A DNA stretch of 64,000 nucleotides from SB15 sp964639245 (GTDB lineage Bacteria; Chloroflexota; Anaerolineae; Aggregatilineales; J027), in the NCBI GenBank assembly GCA_964639245.1, contig CAZXCU010000006.1:62001-126000 (forward strand). The letters are read 5' to 3'. Positions within the stretch are counted from its first letter, which is position 1; each line of letters starts with the position of its first letter. The translations under genes and the position numbers were made by a program. Positions 1 through 7,753 of this stretch are shown in pieces. The notes below the pieces were generated by a model that was given only the letters and a program-made list of their open reading frames with translations, searched no databases and had not been told where the DNA came from.

Positions 1-1242
1 CCACTCGACAAAAATAACCGTCCGCTTCGTCCCGGCTTGCTTTATGGGGTCGATGCGCGTGCGGGCGAAGAAATTGACCTTTTGAATCAGAAAATTGGCA
101 AAGAAACCATTTTTGATTTTAGCGGTATGGCGCTGACCAGTCAGGCGGTAGGGCCAAAAATCCTCTGGATGCGCCGCCATGAGCCGGAATTGTGGAAAGA
201 AGTTGCTCATATTACTACCGCTAGCAGCTATCTCATCCTTAAAATGACGGGCGAAAAAGTCATAGATCGCCACACCGCCAGCCATTATATGCCCTTGGTA
301 GACATCCAAACGGTGGAATGGTCAGATCAATTTGCTGATGAATTGGTGGGGTTAGATAAATTGCCCCGCATGGCATGGAGCGACGAACTAGCCGGATATG
401 TCACGGCTGAAGCTGCCGAAATCACCGGATTAAAAGTCGGAACACCAGTGGCGGTAGGGGCAGTGGATGCCCTCAGCGAAGGGATTAGCGTGGGAGTCGT
501 CCAACCCGGCGATTTGATGATCATGTATGGCAGTACCACTTTTTTTATTCTGGTGTTGGACTCCCCCGCGCCCGATGAGCGTGTCTGGACAGTCGGTGGC
601 GCATACAAAGGCCAATACAACCTTGCGGCGGGCATGGCGACCACTGGCTCACTCACCCGTTGGTTTCGAGATGAACTTGCCCAAGAATTGCCGGAAGAAA
701 CCGCTTATAAAACGCTGTTCCAGCAGGCCGAATCGATTCCTCCCGGCGCGGGTGGATTGCTGGTGCTGCCCTATTTTAGCGGTGAACGAACCCCGATTAA
801 TGACACCAAAGCACGCGGGGTAATTGCAGGTCTGACTTTAGCCCACACCCGCGCTCATCTGTTCCGCGCTGTGTTGGAAAGTGTGGCCTATGGGATTCGC
901 CACAATATTGATACCTTCAATGCGATGGGCGCACCGGTTAAACGGGTGGTTGCCGTGGGTGGCGGGACACAAAGCCGTGAATGGTTGCAAATCGTCTCGG
1001 ATGTGGCGGGTATTACCCAGATTGTTCCCGCCCTAACCATCGGCGCAAGCTATGGCGATGCTTTTTTGGCGGGTGTTGCGGCAGGTATCCTCAAGCGGGA
1101 TGATTTAAACACATGGGTCAAACCGGGCAAAGACATTGTTCCCAATGCTGAAAGTACCTACCGCTACGAATCTTTTTATCAAGACTATTTAAATCTCTAC
1201 ACCCAGACCCGTGACATTGTGCATCGGTTGGGCAGCATGTAG
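1..1242 (+). CDS. FGGY-family carbohydrate kinase, xylulokinase-like (5' truncated by window edge)
   Basis: The reading frame is open from base 1 and the protein lacks the N-terminal phosphate-binding motif, so the true start lies upstream; 413 residues are visible. It retains the second half of domain I and all of domain II of the FGGY fold: a GSTTF loop, GAGGLLVLPYFSGERTP, and a C-terminal VAVGGGTQS ATP-binding loop followed by a GASYGDAFLAG segment. The family phosphorylates sugars such as xylulose, using ATP in the cytoplasm. The pattern is closest to xylulokinases, but substrate cannot be fixed from sequence. A TTG at position 37 is in frame but is not a credible start, because homologous sequence continues before it. 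Confidence 0.85.
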   Translation, partial: PLDKNNRPLRPGLLYGVDARAGEEIDLLNQKIGKETIFDFSGMALTSQAVGPKILWMRRHEPELWKEVAHITTASSYLILKMTGEKVIDRHTASHYMPLVDIQTVEWSDQFADELVGLDKLPRMAWSDELAGYVTAEAAEITGLKVGTPVAVGAVDALSEGISVGVVQPGDLMIMYGSTTFFILVLDSPAPDERVWTVGGAYKGQYNLAAGMATTGSLTRWFRDELAQELPEETAYKTLFQQAESIPPGAGGLLVLPYFSGERTPINDTKARGVIAGLTLAHTRAHLFRAVLESVAYGIRHNIDTFNAMGAPVKRVVAVGGGTQSREWLQIVSDVAGITQIVPALTIGASYGDAFLAGVAAGILKRDDLNTWVKPGKDIVPNAESTYRYESFYQDYLNLYTQTRDIVHRLGSM

Positions 1243-1321
1243 CATTTGAAATTTCCTTTTAAATGGATGGCAGAAAATTGCCATCCTCCAATTCAAAATA
1301 TACAGATTGCCAATCTGCCGA

Positions 1322-1327
1322 TATAAT
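1322..1327 (+). promoter_or_regulatory. -10 element (TATAAT) upstream of ruvB
   Basis: A perfect TATAAT lies about 57 bases before the ruvB ATG in the gap after the sugar kinase. No convincing -35 hexamer sits 16-18 bases upstream, so this is a partial promoter call. Confidence 0.4.
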
Positions 1328-1384
1328 CTACATCATAGAACGCCCGTTTGCATCTGTACGCTCTCAAACAGGAAAGATTCTCCT

Positions 1385-2419
1385 ATGACGGATGACCGCA
1401 TTATTAGCGGCAAACGCAAACCCGAAGACAACGTGGATGCCGCTTTACGCCCGAAGTCACTCAATGAATATGAAGGACAGGAGCGTGTTGTCCAGAATTT
1501 GCGGATCGTGATTGAAGCAGCCCTCAAGCGCAGCGAACCCCTTGACCATGTGTTGTTTTATGGCCCACCGGGCTTGGGCAAAACCACGCTTGCCTATGTA
1601 CTAGGCACAGAAATGGGCGTGAATGTCAAAATCGCCGCCGGGCCTTCGATTGAACGGGCGGGCGACCTTGCCGCGATTCTGACCCACCAGCGCAAAGGGG
1701 ATATTTTATTCATTGACGAAATTCACCGCTTAGGCCGCGCTGTCGAAGAAATTCTCTACCCTGCCATGGAAGATTTTGCGCTCGATATTGTGATTGGCAA
1801 AGGGCCTGCGGCGAAAAATGTGCGCTTGAATCTGCCACGTTTTACCGTCGTGGGTGCAACCACCCGCCTTGCCTTAATTACAGCTCCCTTGCGGGCGCGG
1901 TTTGGCGCAGTTTACCGGATGGACTTTTACAGCCATGAGGCGATGGTATCGATCATCAAGCGCGGGGCAAAACTGCTCAATGTCCCGATTGAGGACGAAG
2001 GGGCAAATGAAATTGCCCGTCGTTCACGCGGTACTCCCCGTGTTGGGATTCGCCTGCTCAAACGCTGCCGTGATTTTGCCCAAGTGCGCGGCGGAGGCAT
2101 CATCACGCAGGAAATTGCGACAGAATTTTTAGGCAATTATATGGAAATCGACGAACTTGGCCTGGATGATGTTGACCGTCGGGTGCTGCGAACCATCATC
2201 GAAAAATATGATGGCGGGCCAGTAGGGTTAGAAACCATTGCCGCCAGCATCAGCGAAGAATCCGATACCATTGAGGATGTGTATGAACCTTTTTTGCTCC
2301 AATTGGGCATGATAGACCGCACACCGCGAGGCCGCACCGCCACGCGCACCGCCTATCAGCACCTGAATATCCCCTATACGCCATCCCCGAAACAAACGAC
2401 CTTATTCGGGAGCGAGTAA
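1385..2419 (+). CDS. ruvB: Holliday junction branch migration helicase RuvB
   Basis: RuvB is the AAA+ motor that, with RuvA, drives branch migration of Holliday junctions. The 344-residue protein has Walker A GPPGLGKTT (about residues 60-68), Walker B DEIH (about 111-114), sensor I GATTR and the PLRARFG arginine-finger region, and ends in the RuvB winged-helix domain. I chose the ATG at 1385 because AGGAAAG lies just before it and the family begins near here; an in-frame start at 1307 would add a cysteine-rich stretch unlike RuvB. It is followed after 2 bases by the DUF2905 gene and then queA, a common ruvB-linked order. Neither ruvA nor ruvC is in the window. Confidence 0.97.
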   Translation: MTDDRIISGKRKPEDNVDAALRPKSLNEYEGQERVVQNLRIVIEAALKRSEPLDHVLFYGPPGLGKTTLAYVLGTEMGVNVKIAAGPSIERAGDLAAILTHQRKGDILFIDEIHRLGRAVEEILYPAMEDFALDIVIGKGPAAKNVRLNLPRFTVVGATTRLALITAPLRARFGAVYRMDFYSHEAMVSIIKRGAKLLNVPIEDEGANEIARRSRGTPRVGIRLLKRCRDFAQVRGGGIITQEIATEFLGNYMEIDELGLDDVDRRVLRTIIEKYDGGPVGLETIAASISEESDTIEDVYEPFLLQLGMIDRTPRGRTATRTAYQHLNIPYTPSPKQTTLFGSE

Positions 2420-2421
2420 AC

Positions 2422-2655
2422 ATGGAGTTTGACTCGCTCGGCAGGCTCATCTTGATACTAGGTATAGGCCTGACTTTGCTGGGCGGATTGTTGATCCTGC
2501 TGGGGCGAACGGGGATTAAATTCGGCGCATTACCGGGTGATATTCGGGTTGAAAGCGGGAGTATTACCTGTTTTGCGCCGATTGTGAGCATGTGTTTGCT
2601 GAGTTTGCTGCTCACGATAGTATTAAATGTAGTTATCAGATGGCTCAACCGATGA
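2422..2655 (+). CDS. DUF2905 family small membrane protein
   Basis: This 77-residue protein has two hydrophobic segments (about residues 8-28 and 50-72) separated by the short polar turn FGALPGDIR, which is diagnostic of the DUF2905 family. Its function is unknown. It sits 2 bases after ruvB and its stop overlaps the queA start in an ATGA arrangement, so the three genes are almost certainly co-transcribed and translationally coupled. The same order of ruvB, DUF2905 and queA occurs in many bacteria, which supports a real gene despite its size. Confidence 0.9.
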   Translation: MEFDSLGRLILILGIGLTLLGGLLILLGRTGIKFGALPGDIRVESGSITCFAPIVSMCLLSLLLTIVLNVVIRWLNR

Positions 2656-3746
2656 AATTATCCGATTTTGATTATGCACTGCCCCCGGAACGGATTGCCC
2701 AACAGCCCGTTGAACCCCGCGATTCTTCCCGTTTAATGGTCATTCACCGCCAAGCTGGAACAATAGAGCATCGCATCTTTCGGGATATGGTGGACTATCT
2801 GCGGTCAGGGGATGTGCTGGTACTGAATCAAACCCGTGTGATTCCAGCCCGCTTGCATGGGCATAAAACGGAAACAGGCGGCGCAGTTGAAATTTTGCTG
2901 CTTCGTCAACTGGATTCGTTACGCTGGGAAGCACTGGTCGGTGGTAAACGAGTCCTTGAGGGGGTTCAAATTACCCTGTCGCCGCAGCTTCATGCCGTTG
3001 TCGAACAAGTCAAAGAAGAATCCGAAAGAGTCATCCGCTTTAATCAGCCGATTGAAAAGTATTGGGATGAACTGGGCGAAATTCCCCTCCCGCCGTATAT
3101 CAAAGCAACCCTTCCAGACCCCGAACGCTATCAAACGGTTTACAGCCGTTCACGCGGGTCGGCGGCTGCTCCTACCGCCGGATTGCATTTTACCGGGGAT
3201 CTCCTGCTTACTTTACAACAGCGCGGTGTCCAGATTGCTTACTGCACTTTGCATGTGGGACTCGACACATTTGCACCTGTCAAAGTTGAGAATATTCACC
3301 AGCACAAAATCCACCGCGAACGGGCTGTTTTAACGGCGGAGGATGCCAAAATCATCAATGAAGCCAAATTAGCCGGGGGACGCATTATCGCGGTGGGAAC
3401 CACTTCTGTCCGCACGCTGGAAACGGCTGCGATTCGTTCTGCCGCTTTTGGGTCAGAATGGAATGATGCTCAAAGTTTGCAGCAAACCCTCATGGCATTG
3501 GATGAAAATGTCTGTCCTTGGCGGCCTGTGATGGCGATTGATGAAGCAACCGATTTGTACATCACCCCCGGTTACAAATATCGGGCGGTAGATGTGATGC
3601 TGACCAATTTTCATTTGCCCAAATCGACCCTGCTGATGCTGGTCAGCGCTTTTGCAGGACGTGAAAAAATCTTAGAAGCCTATCGTATGGCGGTTGAACA
3701 GCACTATCGCTTTTATTCATTGGGCGATGCCATGCTTATTATTTAA
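2652..3746 (+). CDS. queA: tRNA preQ1(34) S-adenosylmethionine ribosyltransferase-isomerase QueA
   Basis: QueA transfers and isomerises the ribose of S-adenosylmethionine onto preQ1 at tRNA position 34, giving epoxyqueuosine. The 364 residues open with MKLSDFDYALPPERIAQQP and contain the family stretches DVLVLNQTRVIPARL, RGSAAAPTAGLHFT, HVGLDTFAPV and FHLPKSTLLMLVSAFAG. The ATG at 2652 overlaps the previous stop by 4 bases and matches the usual N terminus; an in-frame start 60 bases upstream would lie inside the DUF2905 gene. A central insert after the TSVRTLE motif is present in many homologues. Confidence 0.97.
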   Translation: MKLSDFDYALPPERIAQQPVEPRDSSRLMVIHRQAGTIEHRIFRDMVDYLRSGDVLVLNQTRVIPARLHGHKTETGGAVEILLLRQLDSLRWEALVGGKRVLEGVQITLSPQLHAVVEQVKEESERVIRFNQPIEKYWDELGEIPLPPYIKATLPDPERYQTVYSRSRGSAAAPTAGLHFTGDLLLTLQQRGVQIAYCTLHVGLDTFAPVKVENIHQHKIHRERAVLTAEDAKIINEAKLAGGRIIAVGTTSVRTLETAAIRSAAFGSEWNDAQSLQQTLMALDENVCPWRPVMAIDEATDLYITPGYKYRAVDVMLTNFHLPKSTLLMLVSAFAGREKILEAYRMAVEQHYRFYSLGDAMLII

Positions 3747-3767
3747 CTGAATAAGGGAACGGAAACT

Positions 3768-4547
3768 ATGTCAGATGTCAAAAATGTCGTCCGCGACCAT
3801 TTTGGAAAAACGGCTGAAAATTATGCTACCGCCGCGATCCATGCGCTCGGTGAAGATTTAAAATGGCTGCTCGAAGCCCATGATTTGAATGGTAACGAAC
3901 GGGTTTTGGATGTTGGAACGGGTGCAGGACATGCTGCGTTTGCCTTTGCACCCTCTGTGCAGTTTGTCGAAGGGGTGGATATTACCCCCTCCATGTTAGA
4001 ACAGGCCAAACGCGGGGCAGAAGAACGTGGACTTGGCAATATTAAATTTTCACCCGCCGATGTGGAAAATTTACCCCATTCCGACAGCAGTTTTGATATT
4101 GTTGTCTCGCGCTGGTGCGCCCACCACTACCCCAACATTCGCCTTGCGCTGGCGGAAATCGCTCGTGTCCTCAAACCGGGAGGTATCTTTTTGCTGGTGG
4201 ATTCGTATTCCCCCACCATCGCACGGGTAGATATGTTTTTAAACACACTGGAAATCCTGCGCGATAATGGGCATGTGCGGAATTACACGATTCCTGAATG
4301 GCTGGATTACCTCGAACGGGTTGAACTACACGGCATGGTCATCAAAGAATGGAATCTACGATTGGATGGCGAAAATTGGGTTGCACGCATCCAAACACCG
4401 CCCGTTTATGTGGAAGCCATCAAACAACTGCTCGTGGATGCCGATGAAGATTTAAAAAATGCCATTCATATTACCGATCCTGAGTCCGCACAGGGATGGG
4501 GGTTTGATTTGCCTTCCTTGTTGCTCAAAGCCACTATTTTGAAATAG
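3768..4547 (+). CDS. Class I SAM-dependent methyltransferase (UbiE/Methyltransf_11 type)
   Basis: A 259-residue soluble methyltransferase with the SAM-binding glycine motif LDVGTGAGH (motif I, about residues 46-54), an acidic residue after the second strand (EGVDITPSM), SPADVENLP (motif II) and ARVLKPGGIFLLVD (motif III). Such enzymes methylate small molecules or lipids; nothing here fixes the substrate. It follows queA by 21 bases with an AAGGGAA ribosome-binding region and probably ends the ruvB-queA operon. A GC-rich hairpin follows the stop. Confidence 0.85.
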   Translation: MSDVKNVVRDHFGKTAENYATAAIHALGEDLKWLLEAHDLNGNERVLDVGTGAGHAAFAFAPSVQFVEGVDITPSMLEQAKRGAEERGLGNIKFSPADVENLPHSDSSFDIVVSRWCAHHYPNIRLALAEIARVLKPGGIFLLVDSYSPTIARVDMFLNTLEILRDNGHVRNYTIPEWLDYLERVELHGMVIKEWNLRLDGENWVARIQTPPVYVEAIKQLLVDADEDLKNAIHITDPESAQGWGFDLPSLLLKATILK

Positions 4548-4551
4548 CAAG

Positions 4552-4571
4552 GGGCGGGGATGCACCCGCCC
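4552..4571. terminator. GC-rich hairpin between convergent genes
   Basis: GGGCGGG and CCCGCCC form a perfect 7-bp stem with a 6-base loop in the 38-base gap between the convergent methyltransferase and SH3 genes. No U-tract follows on either strand, so it is at best a weak bidirectional terminator. Confidence 0.4.
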
Positions 4572-4585
4572 TCATGCCACAATTC

Positions 4586-5488
4586 TTAATATCCCGGTTC
4601 GAGCCAATAGGTAGATCCCTGCCCTTCGGCTGTCCAACCCACACTGCCGTTGTAGTTGACCTGCCACCACACATAGCTGTTCGCGCACACCGGGCCACCG
4701 ATAACGCTGAATGAGTATCCGCCGGGGATTTCACCCAATTTTTTGCTATTGCTGGCGGTAGAAGGCAAACTGCGGAGCGAATTGGGCAAGCCGGGTGTCA
4801 CCCATCCCCATCCCCCAACACTTAAACGGGGCAACGGCGCACCCGCACAGGTAAAGTTTTCCAACCAGTAGGTATTGTTTTTGCCTTCCGCCGTCCAACC
4901 GATGATTCCGTTATAACTGACCTGATACCACGACATATTTTCAGCACACAGTGGGCCGCTGATGATTTTAAATGCACTGCCGCCGGGAATTTGTCCGACT
5001 CGTGTAGCAGTGGTTGACGTACTGCTGCGAAGATTATTCGCTGCGCCGGGGGTCACACGCCCATACGTGCCTGCAACCAACCGCGCTGGCACACTCGGTG
5101 TACACACAGACGGATTGTTATAGGGTTCAACCCAATAGGTGCTGCCGGTTCCTTCGGGAGTCCAGCCAATCACCCCATTATAATTCACCTGCCACCATGT
5201 CATATTGCCTGCGCAGGACGGCCCGCCAATCACCGTGAATACGCTACCACCGGGAATTTGTCCCACCCGTTTGGATGAACCTGACGGATCTTGGCGGATA
5301 TTATTCGGCAAACCGGGGGTCACACGGGCTAACCCATTCACCGCCAACCGCGTTGCTGGCGCACCCGCACACGGAGTCCATTGCTGAACTATGGACTCAA
5401 TCGGAGCAGTAGTTTCAGAAGCAAGGGCGCTGGTTGTCCCTGTCACAAGCACGCTGAGGATGAGTAAAAAGCGAAAAAAGTGTTTCAT
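4586..5488 (-). CDS. Secreted protein with three bacterial SH3-like repeats
   Basis: The 300-residue protein begins with a signal peptide (MKHFFRFLLILSVLVTG, cleavage likely after ALA-SE) and is then built almost entirely of three repeats of about 85 residues. Each has an N(I/L)R segment, a GxIPGG turn, a conserved Cys, W(W/Y)QV.YNG, GWT.EG and TYW(V/L)E. This is the bacterial SH3 pattern, usually associated with binding cell wall or peptide ligands. One extra Cys pair per repeat suggests disulfides, which fits an extracytoplasmic protein. No catalytic domain is attached, so it is probably an adaptor or wall-binding protein. AGGAGATACC precedes the ATG. Confidence 0.85.
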   Translation of the reverse strand: MKHFFRFLLILSVLVTGTTSALASETTAPIESIVQQWTPCAGAPATRLAVNGLARVTPGLPNNIRQDPSGSSKRVGQIPGGSVFTVIGGPSCAGNMTWWQVNYNGVIGWTPEGTGSTYWVEPYNNPSVCTPSVPARLVAGTYGRVTPGAANNLRSSTSTTATRVGQIPGGSAFKIISGPLCAENMSWYQVSYNGIIGWTAEGKNNTYWLENFTCAGAPLPRLSVGGWGWVTPGLPNSLRSLPSTASNSKKLGEIPGGYSFSVIGGPVCANSYVWWQVNYNGSVGWTAEGQGSTYWLEPGY

Positions 5489-5647
5489 CTCGGTATCTCC
5501 TGTTCTATTAAATGAGACACCGCCTTCCGAGCATCAGTTCCGTTTTTTATAAGTTTTTATGAGTTTCTATTTCGACACTGATTAAAAGCGTACCCTTCGA
5601 TACCCTTTTAGAATTTTGTACATTCCTGTCACAAATAACACGACTCA

Positions 5648-5669
5648 CTTGTCTTATCTGGTAGACAAG
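5648..5669 (+). promoter_or_regulatory. Inverted repeat overlapping the ribosome-binding site of the sigma-factor operon
   Basis: CTTGTCT and AGACAAG are perfect 7-base arms with an 8-base spacer. The right arm runs into AAGGAG, the ribosome-binding site of the gene at 5683. It could be an operator for a dimeric repressor or an mRNA hairpin that masks the site. Confidence 0.4.
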
Positions 5670-5682
5670 GAGATGTGTACAG

Positions 5683-6093
5683 GTGAGCAACAATTTATCA
5701 ACGATGGCGATTGTGTTGGTGCTGGTGCATCTGGTGGTGTCGGGGATTCATGGTCTTGTGCATCTGGTGATTCCCGTGCCGGTTTCGTTGTTACAAGCGG
5801 GGTATATCGGGGGGGTGATTACCCTGATGCCATTGTTGGCGGTGCGCGAATTGACACGGGATCATTTTTCACGCGGGTTCTGGCTGTTATTCTTGTCGAT
5901 GCTCGGTTCGCTGCTGTTCGGTGTGTACAACCATTTCATTGCTATTAGTCCTGACCATGTGGCGCATGTACCCGACCACAGCACCGTCCCTGTTTTTCAG
6001 GCAACTGCATTGACGATTATGCTCTTGGAAGCTATTGGAATAGTCATTGGGACATGGGGGATTCTCCCACAGGTGCGCTATGAACAAAGTTGA
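5683..6093 (+). CDS. Small multi-pass membrane protein, unknown function
   Basis: A 136-residue, very hydrophobic protein with four likely membrane helices (about residues 6-26, 35-52, 62-83 and 105-128). GTG is the start; AAGGAG lies 10 bases before it. His-rich spots (VLVHLVVSGIHGLVH, HVAHVPDH) are notable. The gene overlaps the downstream ECF sigma-factor gene by 14 bases, so the two are co-expressed. No known family is recognised with confidence; it may sense or report an envelope signal to the sigma factor, but that is inference from position only. Confidence 0.75.
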   Translation: MSNNLSTMAIVLVLVHLVVSGIHGLVHLVIPVPVSLLQAGYIGGVITLMPLLAVRELTRDHFSRGFWLLFLSMLGSLLFGVYNHFIAISPDHVAHVPDHSTVPVFQATALTIMLLEAIGIVIGTWGILPQVRYEQS

Positions 6094-6955
6094 AATTTTT
6101 AACGCGGTGCGGCCTCTGCTGTTTACGCTTGCCTATGACATGCTTGGCAGTGTGATGGATGCGGAAGATATGGTACAGGAAACCTATTTGCGCTGGGAAA
6201 AAGTGGAAGGGATTGTGGTGGAATCTCCGAAGGCATATTTAACCACCACAATCACGCATCTGTGCATTAACCACCTCACCTCGGCGCGGGTGCAACGGGA
6301 GGAATATATCGGCCCTTGGCTGCCTGAACCGCTGATTTCCTCTCTACCCAAGCCAGAAGATACCGTTGCCTTGTCGGATGCGGTTTCGATGGCGTTTCTG
6401 GTGATGCTGGAAAGCCTTGCTCCAATTGAACGGGCAGTTTTTTTGCTGCGGAAGGTCTTTGATTACGACTATGCAGACATCAGCCAGATGGTCAACAAGG
6501 ACGAGGCCGCGTGCAGGCAAATTGTTAGCCGCGCTCAGCAGCGTCTTCATGCAGAAAAAGCACGTTTCCATGCGACCCGTGAACAACAACAAAAATTGAC
6601 CCAACGCTTTTTACAGGCGTGTTCAACAGGCGATTTGGACGGACTGCTGGCGCTGCTGGCAGAAGATATTGTGCTGCAAACAGACACTGGCGGCGCGATT
6701 CCCCATGCGGCACGCAAACCAGTACGCGGGGCGAAAACGGTGGCAACCTATCTGCTCAATATTCTCAAGGTGGTGCCTGCTGGCTTGACATGGCGAATCG
6801 GGGAAGTCAACGGACAAATTGGCATTTTCACTTATGTGGATATGAAGCCGTTCAGTGTGATGTCTTTTCATGTGGTGGATGACCGCATCCAGAACATTTT
6901 TAACCTGATGAATCCCGAAAAGTTGAAACATATCCCGAAGGAGTCGGAACAATGA
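6080..6955 (+). CDS. ECF RNA polymerase sigma factor, SigJ-like, with C-terminal SnoaL-like domain
   Basis: The 291-residue protein has sigma-70 region 2 (AYDMLGSVMDAEDMVQETYLRW, near residues 15-40) and region 4 (LAPIERAVFLLRKVF...VSRAQQRLH, near 120-170). A further domain of about 110 residues follows (FLQACSTGDLDGLLALLAEDIVLQTD), typical of the SnoaL/NTF2-like tail on SigJ-type (ECF41) factors, where the tail modulates activity instead of an anti-sigma factor. The ATG at 6080 matches the family N terminus. The gene overlaps the membrane-protein gene upstream and the NmrA-like gene downstream (ATGA), making a three-gene operon; ECF41 factors are often paired with a small oxidoreductase or DoxX-like gene. 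Confidence 0.9.
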   Translation: MNKVEIFNAVRPLLFTLAYDMLGSVMDAEDMVQETYLRWEKVEGIVVESPKAYLTTTITHLCINHLTSARVQREEYIGPWLPEPLISSLPKPEDTVALSDAVSMAFLVMLESLAPIERAVFLLRKVFDYDYADISQMVNKDEAACRQIVSRAQQRLHAEKARFHATREQQQKLTQRFLQACSTGDLDGLLALLAEDIVLQTDTGGAIPHAARKPVRGAKTVATYLLNILKVVPAGLTWRIGEVNGQIGIFTYVDMKPFSVMSFHVVDDRIQNIFNLMNPEKLKHIPKESEQ

Positions 6956-7698
6956 TTCTCGTTACAGGTGGTCAAGGCAAACTCGGACAGGTGCTTGTCC
7001 CTCAATTACAAGCGGCAGGAAACGTAGTACGGATTACCAGCCGACATGCAACCGGGGCAAATGCCGTGCAAAGCGATTTAAGCACTGGCGAAGGACTGCA
7101 CCAAGCGGTTGAGGGCGTAGAGGTTGTGATTCACGCCGCAAGTCATCCGGTTAAAAGTAAAGCGGTGGATATTGCCGGAACACAACGTTTGCTGGAAGCG
7201 GCACCGCATGTGCGCCATTTTATCTATGTTTCGATTGTGGGGGTGGACAAACACCCTTTGCCCTATTTCAAAATCAAATATCAAACCGAACAGCTTATCC
7301 AACAATCCGGGGTTCCCTACACGATTGTTCGCGCCACACAGTTTCACTATTTCATTGAAATGCTGTTAAACATGATGATGAAATTGCCCGTGGGGGTTTT
7401 GCCTGCTCACTGGCAGTTCCAGCCGATTGATTTGCAGGATGTCAGCACGTTTATCACCCACGTTGCCAGCCAAAAACCGACCAACGGCATCTTGAATATC
7501 GGTGGGCCACAGGTGCATCGGTTGGAGGATCTGGCGCAAACATGGTTAGCGGCACAAGGACGTAAAAAATCCTATGTTCAGCTCCCTGTGCCGGGGGGTA
7601 TTTCAGCAGCGTATCGCGCCGGATTGCATACGATTCCGCAGGAAAAATATGGGAAAATCGGCTGGATGGAGTGGTTAGCCGGACGATACGGGGTATAA
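6952..7698 (+). CDS. NmrA/atypical SDR-type NAD(P)-binding protein
   Basis: The 248-residue protein starts with a Rossmann motif MILVTGGQGKLGQ and carries HAASHP and the FIYVSIVGVD segment of the extended/atypical SDR group related to NmrA and complex I NDUFA9. Members bind NAD(P) and act as redox sensors or reductases. The Tyr-x3-Lys pair is present in YFKIKYQTE. It is translationally coupled to the SigJ-like gene by an ATGA overlap and is the likely partner gene of that ECF41-type system. Substrate is unknown. Confidence 0.82.
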   Translation: MILVTGGQGKLGQVLVPQLQAAGNVVRITSRHATGANAVQSDLSTGEGLHQAVEGVEVVIHAASHPVKSKAVDIAGTQRLLEAAPHVRHFIYVSIVGVDKHPLPYFKIKYQTEQLIQQSGVPYTIVRATQFHYFIEMLLNMMMKLPVGVLPAHWQFQPIDLQDVSTFITHVASQKPTNGILNIGGPQVHRLEDLAQTWLAAQGRKKSYVQLPVPGGISAAYRAGLHTIPQEKYGKIGWMEWLAGRYGV

Positions 7699-7705
7699 CC
7701 CCACC

Positions 7706-7731
7706 CCCCTCCCTGCCGTTGCGGGGAGGGG
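7706..7731. terminator. GC-rich hairpin between convergent genes
   Basis: CCCCTCCC and GGGAGGGG form a perfect 8-bp stem with a 10-base loop between the convergent NmrA-like and VanW genes. A second AT-rich inverted repeat (AAATTT...AAATTT, about 7738-7755) follows and overlaps the VanW stop region. This is a likely bidirectional terminator without a classic U-tract. Confidence 0.5.
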
Positions 7732-7753
7732 AGCGGTAAAATTTGTCCGAAAT

